A stretch of DNA of 64,000 bases from the NCBI RefSeq assembly GCF_947498005.1, contig NZ_CANMIW010000002.1, positions 434,001 through 498,000 on the forward strand, in the 5' to 3' direction. Within the stretch, counting starts at the first letter, position 1. Each line of letters opens with the position of its first letter. The stretch is from an uncultured Winogradskyella sp. GTDB taxonomy: Bacteria > Bacteroidota > Bacteroidia > Flavobacteriales > Flavobacteriaceae. Shown here piece by piece: positions 1-8,735 of this stretch. Both the position numbers and the translations under genes were made by a program. Below the pieces are notes generated by a model, which saw nothing but the letters and a program-made list of their open reading frames with translations, made no database searches and was not told where the DNA came from.

Positions 1-783
1 GGTCGTTTAAAAGAATTTGTAAATGACGAAGAAGAACTTCAACTTGAAGAAGCATACGGACAATTAGCAGATAAATTACACACAGCGTTGCATGAAGTTA
101 TTGGTCATGCCTCAGGACAATTAAATCCTGGTGTTGGCGAAACAAAAGAAACACTTAAAAATTATGCATCTACTCTAGAAGAGGGAAGAGCTGATTTAGT
201 TGGTTTGTATTATTTGTACGATTCTAAATTACAAGAATTAGGATTAGTTGAAGACTGGAAAAAAGTAGGAAAAGCGGCTTACGATGGTTACATCAGAAAC
301 GGTTTAATGACGCAATTAATTCGTTTAAATCTAGGTGATGATGTAGAAGAGGCGCATATGAGAAATAGACAATGGGTTTCTGCTTGGGTTTTCGAAAAAG
401 GAAAAGCAGATAACGTTATTGAAAAGGTTACAAGAGACGGAAAAACGTATTTCAATATTAATGATTACGAAAAACTACACGCACTTTTTGGTGAATTATT
501 AAAAGAAACACAACGTATTAAGTCTGAAGGCGATTTTGCAGCCGTTGAAGCTTTAGTAGAAGGATATGGTGTAAAAGTAGATCAAGCAATACACGCAGAG
601 GTTTTAGAACGAAACAAACAATTTCCGTCGCCTCCTTATAGTGGTTTTGTAAACCCAGTGTTGGTGCCAGAAACAAATGATGCTGGCGACATCACCGCAA
701 TTAAAATTACACAGCCAAATGCTTTTGCAGAACAAATGCTAAACTATAGTAAAAACTACAGTCATTTACCTGCAATAAACTAA
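1..783 (+). CDS. M49-type metallopeptidase (dipeptidyl-peptidase III family), 3' part
   Basis: Partial gene: the reading frame is open at base 1, so the N-terminal part lies outside the window. The visible 260 residues hold the zinc motif HEVIGH (residues 31-36, form HExxGH, typical of M49) and, about 25 residues later, EEGRAD, which matches the second zinc-ligand motif EExRAD. M49 enzymes cleave dipeptides from peptide N-termini and are usually about 650-700 residues, so roughly the last 40 percent is seen. Bacteroidota members are often secreted or lipoproteins; that end is not visible here. The gene is followed by a strong intrinsic terminator. Confidence 0.85.
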   Translation, partial: GRLKEFVNDEEELQLEEAYGQLADKLHTALHEVIGHASGQLNPGVGETKETLKNYASTLEEGRADLVGLYYLYDSKLQELGLVEDWKKVGKAAYDGYIRNGLMTQLIRLNLGDDVEEAHMRNRQWVSAWVFEKGKADNVIEKVTRDGKTYFNINDYEKLHALFGELLKETQRIKSEGDFAAVEALVEGYGVKVDQAIHAEVLERNKQFPSPPYSGFVNPVLVPETNDAGDITAIKITQPNAFAEQMLNYSKNYSHLPAIN

Positions 784-806
784 TTCATTGAGAAATTTAA
801 GAGTAT

Positions 807-838
807 AAAAGCACTTGCAATTCTGTAAGTGCTTTTTT
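807..838 (+). terminator. Intrinsic terminator after the M49 peptidase gene
   Basis: Inverted repeat AAAAGCACTT / AAGTGCTTTT with a 10-nt loop, running into a T tract. It sits 24 bases after the stop codon. Confidence 0.85.
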
Positions 839-952
839 ATAGGATAGATTATTTTTTTTAAGATGAAGGTTATTGCGCATCATATTAGAAAAAGGAATAA
901 TTTAGAGGCAAAATAAGATGATCAAATTTAAACAAAATAGCGTGAGCCCTAA

Positions 953-2110
953 ATGGTAGAAAACCTAAAATACTATAACCATCTAAAAAAACATGCAGGT
1001 ACACTTGTAGAGTTACTAGATACTGAATCTGCTTTTTCAGATGTGCCAGATACTTGGCATGTTGTTGTAGTCGATATTTTAAATTCTACACAAGCTGTGG
1101 ATCAAGGTAAACATCATAAAGTTAATTTAACAGCCACAGGCGCTATTATTTCCGTTTTAAATTTTATTAGAAAAGTAAAGCAAGGTGTAGAAATTCCCTA
1201 CTTTTTTGGAGGTGATGGTGCAACCTTTATAATACCGACTTTATTTTTAGGTAACATCATTCAAATCCTAGATAATTACAGTATTCATATTAAGAACCAC
1301 ACAAATTTAGTGCTTAGAGTAGGTCATATTTCGGTAAGTTATTTAATGGGTCAAGACTATGGTTTAAAAATGGCAAAGCACCAATTAACCAACCAATTAT
1401 CAATACCTGTAGTTTTAGGTGATGGTCTAAAGAAGGCAGAAGACATTATCAAAACTAATTTTGAAGAGAAGCGGACTAATTTCGAAAAAATGCTTTTGAA
1501 TTTAGAAGGCATGGAGTGTCGTTGGAAACAAATTGAGCCTGACCAATCTGAGAAAAAAGTAGTGTGTTTGTTGCTAGATGCTCGCCATGAAAAAGATCAA
1601 AGATTAATTTACAGAGACGTCATTAATAAAATGGATACGGTGTTTGGCGATTTTAATGAACGCCAAATTATTAAAACAGATAATTTAAAATTAAATTACA
1701 GTATTCTCACAATTTGGGAAGAGATGAAAATTAGCTTACACAAGCAAAGTTTAGGTTACTTGTTTAAAAAATGGTTTTCAACTCTTATTGGTAAATTTTA
1801 TCTCAACCTTTCTGCTGACGGCAAAAACTATTTAGAACAGATTGGGCAATTATCGCACACCTTTATGCTAGATGGTATGATTAATACCGTTTTTACAGCA
1901 GAACAATCTAAAATAGATGAATTTACAACCTATTTAAATCAACTCGAAAAAGACAACAAACTCATTTATGGTATTCATGTGACGCATGCATCAGTAATGT
2001 CATGCTACGTGTTAGACCGAAAAACCAAACACTCACACTTTGTCGACGGAACAGAAGGCGGTTACACCTCTGCAGCAAAAATGTTTAAGCAAAAGTTGAA
2101 AAACCAATAG
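953..2110 (+). CDS. DUF3095 family protein (class III cyclase-like)
   Basis: 385-aa protein matching the DUF3095 family from memory. Near the N-terminus it reads VVVVDILNSTQAV and, at about residues 84-91, FFGGDGATF, the arrangement seen in class III nucleotidyl cyclase domains (a metal-binding Asp followed by a GGDG-type turn). Whether it makes a cyclic nucleotide is not known. The second half has no motif I recognise. No signal peptide, so cytosolic. No clear TAnnTTTG promoter was found upstream, and the preceding gene is closed off by a terminator, so it is probably transcribed alone. Confidence 0.7.
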   Translation: MVENLKYYNHLKKHAGTLVELLDTESAFSDVPDTWHVVVVDILNSTQAVDQGKHHKVNLTATGAIISVLNFIRKVKQGVEIPYFFGGDGATFIIPTLFLGNIIQILDNYSIHIKNHTNLVLRVGHISVSYLMGQDYGLKMAKHQLTNQLSIPVVLGDGLKKAEDIIKTNFEEKRTNFEKMLLNLEGMECRWKQIEPDQSEKKVVCLLLDARHEKDQRLIYRDVINKMDTVFGDFNERQIIKTDNLKLNYSILTIWEEMKISLHKQSLGYLFKKWFSTLIGKFYLNLSADGKNYLEQIGQLSHTFMLDGMINTVFTAEQSKIDEFTTYLNQLEKDNKLIYGIHVTHASVMSCYVLDRKTKHSHFVDGTEGGYTSAAKMFKQKLKNQ

Positions 2111-2131
2111 TTGCAGAGTTTTTATCAAATT

Positions 2132-2217
2132 CGTCAGTTCGAGTGAATTTTTCGATTGCAATGCGTAAAATTAGTATCGAGAACAAGAATTTATACTCAA
2201 AATCACTCGAACAGTCG
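2132..2217. repeat. Palindromic intergenic repeat, copy 1
   Basis: About 86 bp whose ends are inverted copies: CGTCAGTTCGAGTGA at the left and TCACTCGAACAGTCG at the right, with TATCGAGAAC inside. A second copy of the same element lies at 17490-17597. Similar palindromes containing TTCGAGTGA and TATCGAGAA are common between flavobacterial genes, from memory. It is probably a REP/MITE-like element without coding capacity. Confidence 0.65.
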
Positions 2218-2225
2218 TTTTATCA

Positions 2226-2233
2226 TATTTTTG
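2226..2233 (+). promoter_or_regulatory. TAnnTTTG promoter element for the PLD lipoprotein gene
   Basis: TATTTTTG fits the Bacteroidota -7 consensus and lies 28 bases before the ATG at 2262. No good -33 TTG is seen; the palindromic repeat occupies that position. Confidence 0.5.
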
Positions 2234-2261
2234 TTTTCATAGACTAAAATTATTTACAACA

Positions 2262-3827
2262 ATGCAAACCCAACCAAAACAGTCACAATACCATTTCTTA
2301 AAACAAAACATCGCGTTTTTATTACTAGTATTCGTTGTAATTACATCATGTAAAAACGAACCAGAACCAACACCAGAAACTGATTTTTGCGCTAGTATTC
2401 ACAGAGACGAAACCACATCACTTTCTCAAGAACTCGAAGCACTCAATGAAAAGATGGAAACCCAAACTGGTGTCTATGTTTTAGAAGACGGAAGCGGTTC
2501 TATGGTAGCCAGAGCATGGTTGAGTGAGTATGCCGAAGAGACCATAGACATTCAATATTTTATATTTTCATTAGATAACGTTGGTCTTATTGCTTGCGAT
2601 TATCTTATTAGAGCCGCAGATCGAGGTGTAAAAGTGCGCATTCTTGTAGATGATATTATGGTAGATGCAGATATCGAAGATATTTTAAGCTTTGCATCTC
2701 ATGAAAATATTACTGTAAAAATCTACAACCCTGGTGTTAACTTAGGCAAAAACCTATTCGGGAAACTAAAAACCTTCACAACCGATTTTAGGTCTGCCAA
2801 CCAACGCATGCACAACAAAACTTTTATTGTAGATGGTAAAGTAGCCATTACAGGCGGACGCAATATTGCAGACGAATATTTTGATTACGACCACGAGTAC
2901 AATTTTAGAGACAGAGACATACTCTTATTAGGCAAAGTTTCAAAAACTATGAATACCTCTTTTGAGGACTTCTGGGACAGCGATTTAAGCCAAGACGTCA
3001 CCACAGTAGTAGACCATTTACCAACCAACACAACCGAACCTAACAGATTTGATGCCTTGCATGAGTATGCCTGTAACCCAGAAAATTTCTGGCCACAAGT
3101 AAGAACACGTATTGCCAACCTACCAAAAACCTTTAAAAACATTAACGCTTCCGGAAAATTAGTATGGTTAGACGATGTGCAATTTATCTCAGATATTCCC
3201 GGAAAAAACGATGGCACCAACGGACTAGGAGGAGGCGGACGCTCTACCACAGCATTAATAGAATTGGTAAAAAACGCAAAAACGACCATAGACATTCAAT
3301 CACCATATTTGATCACAGGCAGTTTAGCGCAACGCTTATTTACAGAAGCCACAGCAAGAGGTGTAAAAGTGAGAATCCTCACCAACAGCTTAGCCTCAAC
3401 CGATAATTTAGAAGCCTTTAGCAGTTACCAAAGCAGCAGAGCAACCTTATTAAAAACAGGTGTACGCATTTTTGAGTTTAAACCAGATGCCGAAGAACGC
3501 ATAAGTATTATGACAGGCGAACTGCAAGAAACCCTAGAGCACAAACCCATTTTTGGCTTACATGCTAAATCCATGGTTGTAGATAACAAAATCACTGTGA
3601 TTGGTACTTTTAATTTAGACCCAAGAAGTGCCAATTTAAATACCGAATGTGTAGTCATTGTTAACTCGCCACAAATTTCAGAAGGTGTTTTAAAAGGTAT
3701 GGAAACAGAGTTTAAGCCCGAAAACTCGTGGGAAACTACTTTAGACTACAATCCAGATGCTGAGGTAGATAACTACAAACGTCTTAAAACTTGGACGCGC
3801 AAAATTCTGCCAAAGTCTATTTTGTAA
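2262..3827 (+). CDS. Phospholipase D-like lipoprotein with two HKD motifs
   Basis: 521-aa protein with a hydrophobic leader ending in VVITSCKN, a lipoprotein signal, so lipid-anchored in the envelope. Two HxKxxxxD catalytic motifs are intact: HNKTFIVD (about residue 184) followed by GGRN, and HAKSMVVD (about residue 434) followed by IGTFNLDPRSANLNTE. This is the cardiolipin synthase / phospholipase D superfamily, which transfers or hydrolyses phosphatidyl groups through a His nucleophile. The lipoprotein form and the lack of membrane helices set it apart from classical cardiolipin synthases. The true substrate (phospholipid or nucleic acid) cannot be told from sequence. Confidence 0.85.
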   Translation: MQTQPKQSQYHFLKQNIAFLLLVFVVITSCKNEPEPTPETDFCASIHRDETTSLSQELEALNEKMETQTGVYVLEDGSGSMVARAWLSEYAEETIDIQYFIFSLDNVGLIACDYLIRAADRGVKVRILVDDIMVDADIEDILSFASHENITVKIYNPGVNLGKNLFGKLKTFTTDFRSANQRMHNKTFIVDGKVAITGGRNIADEYFDYDHEYNFRDRDILLLGKVSKTMNTSFEDFWDSDLSQDVTTVVDHLPTNTTEPNRFDALHEYACNPENFWPQVRTRIANLPKTFKNINASGKLVWLDDVQFISDIPGKNDGTNGLGGGGRSTTALIELVKNAKTTIDIQSPYLITGSLAQRLFTEATARGVKVRILTNSLASTDNLEAFSSYQSSRATLLKTGVRIFEFKPDAEERISIMTGELQETLEHKPIFGLHAKSMVVDNKITVIGTFNLDPRSANLNTECVVIVNSPQISEGVLKGMETEFKPENSWETTLDYNPDAEVDNYKRLKTWTRKILPKSIL

Positions 3828-3858
3828 CGCCTTTGGTGTCTTCTTTTAAATTTGAAAA

Positions 3859-3876
3859 ATACGTAGATCTACGTAT
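3859..3876. promoter_or_regulatory. 18-bp perfect palindrome
   Basis: ATACGTAGATCTACGTAT reads the same on both strands and lies 31 bases after the stop of the PLD gene and 180 bases before the DUF2059 gene. It has no loop and no T tract, so it looks more like a dimeric protein-binding site than a terminator. The regulator is unknown. Confidence 0.3.
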
Positions 3877-4055
3877 AGGTTTCTTCTTACTTTTTGTTAA
3901 TTTTAACAAGTAGCATATGTCTTTTCTTAAAGATTAATAATTAGTGTTTTAATCACAATAAAGAAAGCTAAGAGTAACCCAATAAAGATTGCTAAAAACT
4001 CGAGGTTGTAAACGTATGCTAAACCCAAAATATTAACCAATTAATTATTTACACC

Positions 4056-4502
4056 ATGAGAAAAGTATTAACCGTATTTTCATTTTTAATTTTATTTAGT
4101 ACATCTGCTTTTGGCCAAGTAGAGACAGATTATGCTAAAACATTACGTAAAATGTTTGAAGTTTCTGGTACAGAACAAACATTTCAAACTGTAATAAAAC
4201 AGATGTTTTCAATGTTTAAGCAACAATATTCTGCAGTTGATGCTGAGACTTGGGAAGAGCTAGAAGCCGAATTTTCAGATACGTCTTTAGACGATTTAAC
4301 TGCTATGTTAGTACCTGTTTATGAGAAATACATGACCGAAGCAGACTTAAAAGAGCTTATAAAATTTTACGAATCTCCAGTGGGACAAAAATTTGCTAAA
4401 AGTACACCTTTAATTACCCAAGAATCCATGCAAATTGGGCAACAATGGGGAATGGCGATAGGTGAAAAATTTGCAGAAAAAATGAGAGAGAGAGGGTATT
4501 AG
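4056..4502 (+). CDS. DUF2059 domain protein, exported
   Basis: 148 aa with a clear signal peptide (leader ending SAFGQ, cut likely after about residue 20). The mature part is helical, with the DUF2059 signature in the second half: YMTEADLKELIKFYESPVGQ followed by KFAKSTPLI. DUF2059 proteins are periplasmic and have no settled function. The gene stands alone, with 228 bases upstream that contain an 18-bp palindrome. Confidence 0.8.
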   Translation: MRKVLTVFSFLILFSTSAFGQVETDYAKTLRKMFEVSGTEQTFQTVIKQMFSMFKQQYSAVDAETWEELEAEFSDTSLDDLTAMLVPVYEKYMTEADLKELIKFYESPVGQKFAKSTPLITQESMQIGQQWGMAIGEKFAEKMRERGY

Positions 4503-4520
4503 TATAATTATTTAAATTTC

Positions 4521-4561
4521 AACAACACTTTAGGTTGCTTTACAGGGGATTAAGTGTTGTT
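4521..4561. promoter_or_regulatory. 10-bp inverted repeat in front of the PHP-ATPase gene
   Basis: AACAACACTT (4521-4530) and AAGTGTTGTT (4552-4561) are perfect inverted copies separated by 21 bases. The right arm ends 20 bases before the preferred ATG at 4581. It could be an operator or an mRNA stem limiting translation of the large ATPase. There is no T tract directly after it, so it is a poor terminator for the DUF2059 gene. Confidence 0.4.
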
Positions 4562-4580
4562 AAAATGTTGCTATAAAAAG

Positions 4581-7562
4581 ATGAAAATGATAAATAAAGG
4601 CTCTGAATGGAATAAATGGAACTTTCACGTTCATACTAAGGGAACAAATAAAAATGACCAATTTAAATCAGTATCCGTTAGTACTTTTTTTTATGAATTT
4701 TTTAAAAAAGCTTACGAAAATAAAATAAATGCAATAGGAATTACAGATTATTTCTCTATTGAAAAATACCTAGAAGCAGTAAGCTATGTTAATGATATTG
4801 AAAATAAATTAAATGATGATGAGTCAAAGCTATTTTCAGAAGATGAAATAACATTTATTAAAAGTATTTTTTTATTTCCAAACGTAGAATTAAGAATGCT
4901 CCCTTCTACTGACAGAGCAAGATTGATAAACATACATTGTTTGTTCAATCCTGATTATGTTAAACATTTAGAAAATGATTTTTTTGCTCATATAGAAAAC
5001 CAAGATAATCATAAAATGAATCGTCACGGATTAACTGAATATGGCAGAAGTTTAGACGATTCTATAACCGATAAAAACATTCTTTATAAGAAAGGTGTAG
5101 ATAATTATATTATAGATTTAAAATCTTTAAAAAAGATAGTAGATAATAATGTTAATTTTAAAGATAATTGCCTGTTCGTTGTTAGTAATTCTAATAACGA
5201 TGGTGCCTCAGCAATTCAAAAACATTATGATTTATTTGAAAATGAAGGAGGTGCTTTAGATGGGTTAAGAAAATCAATTTATGGACTTTCTCATTCAATC
5301 TTCTCTACGAACAAAAAAGATATAAAATATTTTCTAGGTAAAAGACTTGAAGGTACACCAGGCTATAATGAAGAAATATACAAAAAAGAGATTTCTGAAG
5401 TAATTAAACAAAGAGGTTCGTTAAAAGCTTGTATTGTAGGTTGTGATTCGCATACTGAAAGTACTTTATTTAGTAAATTTACTTGGGTAAAATCTTCTTT
5501 AACTTTTGAGGGCTTAAGACAAATATGTTACGAACCAGAACAAAGGGTTAAAATACAAAATGAAAAACCTGATTTCAAAGAAGATAAAGTAATTATTAAT
5601 GATGTAAAATTTCTTTCTACAGAGAATATTTTTACAAAAAACACAATAAACTTAAACCCAAATCTTAATGTAATAATTGGTGGGAAATCTTCTGGAAAAT
5701 CAATATTATTATTATACTCAATAGCAAAAACACTACTTCCCGAAGATTCAATTTTAAGAAACGAAACTGGTAATGAAAAATATGATCTTAAAGCGATTGA
5801 TTCTGAGTTTAATTTTGAAATAACTACAAAAAGTGGAATTAGTCAAAAAATGTTTAGAGACTCGAGTGAAAACTCTATCATTCCAGATATAAAGTATATT
5901 CCACAAAATTATCTAGTAAAATTAGCTGAACCTGAAGTAAATAAAAAAGGGAAGTCTTTAAATAAATTAGTTCGAGATTTAATAAATGAAGATTCTGAGT
6001 CTAAATTGAAGTATGATCAATTTATTAAAAACGTTAAAGAAAAGGACAAACAACGAGAATCCTTAATTGATAAGTACTTTGAATTATTGGATGAAATATT
6101 AAAACTAGAAACAGAATTAAAAATTAAATCCAATAAAGAGGTTTTAGAAAAAAATATTTTATCAAATACTGAACAAGTTGAAAAATTAAATAAGGAATCA
6201 GGTTTAACTGAAGCTCAATTAGCAAAATATAAAGAAGTTCAAGTAAAATTAGATGTATTTGATATTAAGCAAAATAATTTTAAAGAAGATTTAAGTTATA
6301 TACAGAGTACATTAAGTCAAATCAATAAACTAAGCCAAGATCTTTTAAATAGTAAAAATGATTTCTTAAAAAACATAAAAACCAGAGAAATACAAGAACA
6401 TTATGAAGATGAATTATCTCCTATAAATGAACTTAGTGAATTAATCTCAAATTCATTAAATAATATCGAAATAGAAACTGATGAATCTAGTAAAAGAAAA
6501 TTTAAGAATGATAATGTATTAAAAACTAACCTAACATCCTTAACTAAAGAAAAACAATTGTTAAATAAAGAGCTTGAACCTTTTCAACAAAATGATAAAG
6601 TCAAAAAGAAAATTGAAGTACTAAACAACTCTATATCAACAGATAAAAAATTACTTTTAGATATAACTTCTTTAAATGATAAAATAATTGAGAAGAAAAA
6701 AAGTTTAGAGTCAACTCAAAGAATTATTTTTTCGTTATATGAAAAATCATATAATGAATATACCGAAATAATATCTGGATTGGAAGATAGAACTCAACAA
6801 TTAGAAAGAGATGGTCTAAAAATAAATGGTATTTCACAATTTAACTTCAAAAAATTCAGTAAAAACATAATAGGATTTAGCGATGGTCGCAAAGCATCTT
6901 ATAATAATTATTCTATTTTAGATTCTTTAAAAAAATCGACAGACAAAACAGATTTTTCAGAAATGAAAGATCAATTAGAAGAGATCTTTTCTGACATTCT
7001 CAATGACAAATATTTAATATTACAAAGAATTTCAAAAAAACAAGCAATTAAGACTTTATTGGACGATTACTTTTATGATTATTGGAAGATAATTTACAAA
7101 AATGATAAATTAGGAGAAATGTCAACTGGGAAAGCTAGTTTTGTGATTTTAATGCTAATCATTGGTTTAAGTAAATCTAAATCACCAATTCTAATTGATC
7201 AACCTGAAGATAATTTAGATAACAGATCAATAACGTCTGATTTAGTTCATTACTTAAAAAACAAAAAACTAGAAAGACAAATAATTATAGTAACTCACAA
7301 TGCAAATATAGTTGTGAACTCAGACTCAGAAAATATAATAGTTGCTAATCAAAAAGGGCAAAATGAAACTGAATCATCCAGCCCCTATAAATTTGATTAT
7401 ATAAATGGGGCTTTAGAAAATACTTTCAATAAAATTGACTCCGAAAAAGATTTATTAAAATCAATGGGAATTAGAGAACACGTTGCTGATATTGTAGAAG
7501 GTGGAAAATCAGCTTTTATTTCAAGAGAAAAAAAATACAGATTTAAAAATAACATTGCCTAA
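4581..7562 (+). CDS. PHP domain + SMC-like AAA ATPase (TrlF-like)
   Basis: About 993 aa from the ATG at 4581 (a GTG at 4554 is an alternative start). The N-terminus has a PHP-type metal site: FHVHTKG, then GITDYFS, and later VGCDSHTES. The central part has a Walker A, GGKSSGKS, around residue 368, then long coiled coils (roughly residues 470-760), then a C-terminal Walker B/signature block LIDQPEDNLDN with the D-loop and an H-loop IIVTHNANIVV. This is the RecN/SMC-like layout joined to a PHP phosphoesterase, as in proteins called TrlF. Such proteins occur patchily and often in defence or mobile contexts. Base composition is visibly more AT-rich than in the neighbours, which suggests transfer. 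The target is not known. Confidence 0.75.
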   Translation: MKMINKGSEWNKWNFHVHTKGTNKNDQFKSVSVSTFFYEFFKKAYENKINAIGITDYFSIEKYLEAVSYVNDIENKLNDDESKLFSEDEITFIKSIFLFPNVELRMLPSTDRARLINIHCLFNPDYVKHLENDFFAHIENQDNHKMNRHGLTEYGRSLDDSITDKNILYKKGVDNYIIDLKSLKKIVDNNVNFKDNCLFVVSNSNNDGASAIQKHYDLFENEGGALDGLRKSIYGLSHSIFSTNKKDIKYFLGKRLEGTPGYNEEIYKKEISEVIKQRGSLKACIVGCDSHTESTLFSKFTWVKSSLTFEGLRQICYEPEQRVKIQNEKPDFKEDKVIINDVKFLSTENIFTKNTINLNPNLNVIIGGKSSGKSILLLYSIAKTLLPEDSILRNETGNEKYDLKAIDSEFNFEITTKSGISQKMFRDSSENSIIPDIKYIPQNYLVKLAEPEVNKKGKSLNKLVRDLINEDSESKLKYDQFIKNVKEKDKQRESLIDKYFELLDEILKLETELKIKSNKEVLEKNILSNTEQVEKLNKESGLTEAQLAKYKEVQVKLDVFDIKQNNFKEDLSYIQSTLSQINKLSQDLLNSKNDFLKNIKTREIQEHYEDELSPINELSELISNSLNNIEIETDESSKRKFKNDNVLKTNLTSLTKEKQLLNKELEPFQQNDKVKKKIEVLNNSISTDKKLLLDITSLNDKIIEKKKSLESTQRIIFSLYEKSYNEYTEIISGLEDRTQQLERDGLKINGISQFNFKKFSKNIIGFSDGRKASYNNYSILDSLKKSTDKTDFSEMKDQLEEIFSDILNDKYLILQRISKKQAIKTLLDDYFYDYWKIIYKNDKLGEMSTGKASFVILMLIIGLSKSKSPILIDQPEDNLDNRSITSDLVHYLKNKKLERQIIIVTHNANIVVNSDSENIIVANQKGQNETESSSPYKFDYINGALENTFNKIDSEKDLLKSMGIREHVADIVEGGKSAFISREKKYRFKNNIA

Positions 7563-7833
7563 CATCGTGCATGTATACGAAAGGAAACTTCCAATTGCAG
7601 AAAATGTTTATTGTGTTTTTTACATTCCAGCATTTAAAAACCAATCTAAGGGTGTCTACATAGAATATTTGGGAATTGAAAGTAGTCCACGATATTTAGA
7701 GAGAAAAGAAGAAAAATTAGAAATATATAACAAGTACCAATTTCAGTTGATCGAGTTGATAGATGATGAAATGCAAAACATAGAAGAGGTTTTAACTCAA
7801 AAGTTAATTAGTTTTGGTATTACAGTATACTAA
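7555..7833 (+). pseudogene. C-terminal remnant of a PD-(D/E)XK-like nuclease
   Basis: The frame is open from 7501, overlapping the end of the ATPase gene, but recognisable similarity begins only at about 7555, where the ATPase gene ends. It reads NIVHVYERKLPIAENVY, then VYIEYLGIESSPRYLERK, then LIELIDDEMQNIEEVL and a final KLISFGI. From memory this is the end of a family whose members read ...NVYxDFYIP...VYIEYWG...YLERK, a PD-(D/E)XK-type nuclease core with E and K still present; the expected Asp before FYIP is Val here. The upstream half of such a protein is missing. I read it as a stub left when the ATPase island was inserted, although a short expressed protein is possible. Confidence 0.5.
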
Positions 7834-7902
7834 AATAAATTTCAAGTATTGTATAAAATATACCAACGAGTTGTTCTAAGTAGTAACAAATAAACCCTCA
7901 AT

Positions 7903-8628
7903 TTGCAACCAAAAACAAAAGAACCAAGACTAACCTGTTACAACTGCATGAGTCCTAAAAGCACTTGTATTTGTAGTCACATAAATTCTGTTGAGACCCA
8001 AACCCGTTTTATTATTTTAATGCATCCAAAGGAGTACAAAAAAGAGAAAAACGGAACAGGCCACATGACGAAGCTTCAGCTTCAAAATTCAGAGATTATA
8101 GTTGGCGTCGATTTCACAACACATAAGCGCGTTAATGAGATTTTAAACTCGCAAGACAATTGCTTTTTGTTGTATCCAGGTAAAGCGAGTTTCAACTTAT
8201 CGCTTGGCAGTAGTGCTGAGATTAAGTCGAGTTTAGGAAAAAGTCCACACATCTTTATCTTAGATGGTACTTGGCCTTGTGCGCGCAAAATGCTTAAATT
8301 GAGTAAGAATTTACAAGCCTTAAAACGCGTGAGTTTTGATAACACTATTACATCAGCATTTATCATTAAACAACAACCAGAACCACTTTGTTTAAGCACT
8401 ATTGAGTCGGTTTACACGGTTTTAAACTTACTTAAAGAAGGCGGATTAGAAGATTGCGATACTTCTAATTTCTTGTTGCCATTTCAAAAAATGATTGCGC
8501 ATCAGTTAGATTATATGCGCAACCCAAACCATAAAAACTACAGTTCTCAAGGAACTATTGAGCTTCCAGAAAAGAACATGTACAAGAAAAACACGGAGCG
8601 AAATACCATTTTTGAGCAAGAGTATTAA
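7903..8628 (+). CDS. DTW-domain tRNA-uridine aminocarboxypropyltransferase
   Basis: 241 aa. The N-terminus has a zinc-type cluster CYNCMSPKSTCICS, the middle carries the DTW-type motif LDGTWPCARKM, and further on STIESV. These are the marks of the DTW/TapT family, which transfers the 3-amino-3-carboxypropyl group of S-adenosylmethionine to a uridine in tRNA (acp3U). The start is a TTG: an in-frame TAA lies four codons upstream and no ATG is available before the zinc cluster. Cytosolic. It stands alone. Confidence 0.85.
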   Translation: MQPKTKEPRLTCYNCMSPKSTCICSHINSVETQTRFIILMHPKEYKKEKNGTGHMTKLQLQNSEIIVGVDFTTHKRVNEILNSQDNCFLLYPGKASFNLSLGSSAEIKSSLGKSPHIFILDGTWPCARKMLKLSKNLQALKRVSFDNTITSAFIIKQQPEPLCLSTIESVYTVLNLLKEGGLEDCDTSNFLLPFQKMIAHQLDYMRNPNHKNYSSQGTIELPEKNMYKKNTERNTIFEQEY

Positions 8629-8735
8629 AAATCTTTTAACCCTCAGGCAACCATAACAATAAAATTAGCGTCTAGTAGTATAAAGGGATAAATTAAAGTT
8701 TATTCCATTCATTAATCAATCAAAAAACGCTAATT

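Noticed and set aside
2885-3658. Long minus-strand and plus +1 frames inside the phospholipase D gene
   Set aside because: They overlap a gene with two intact HKD motifs and a lipoprotein signal, and have no sensible products.
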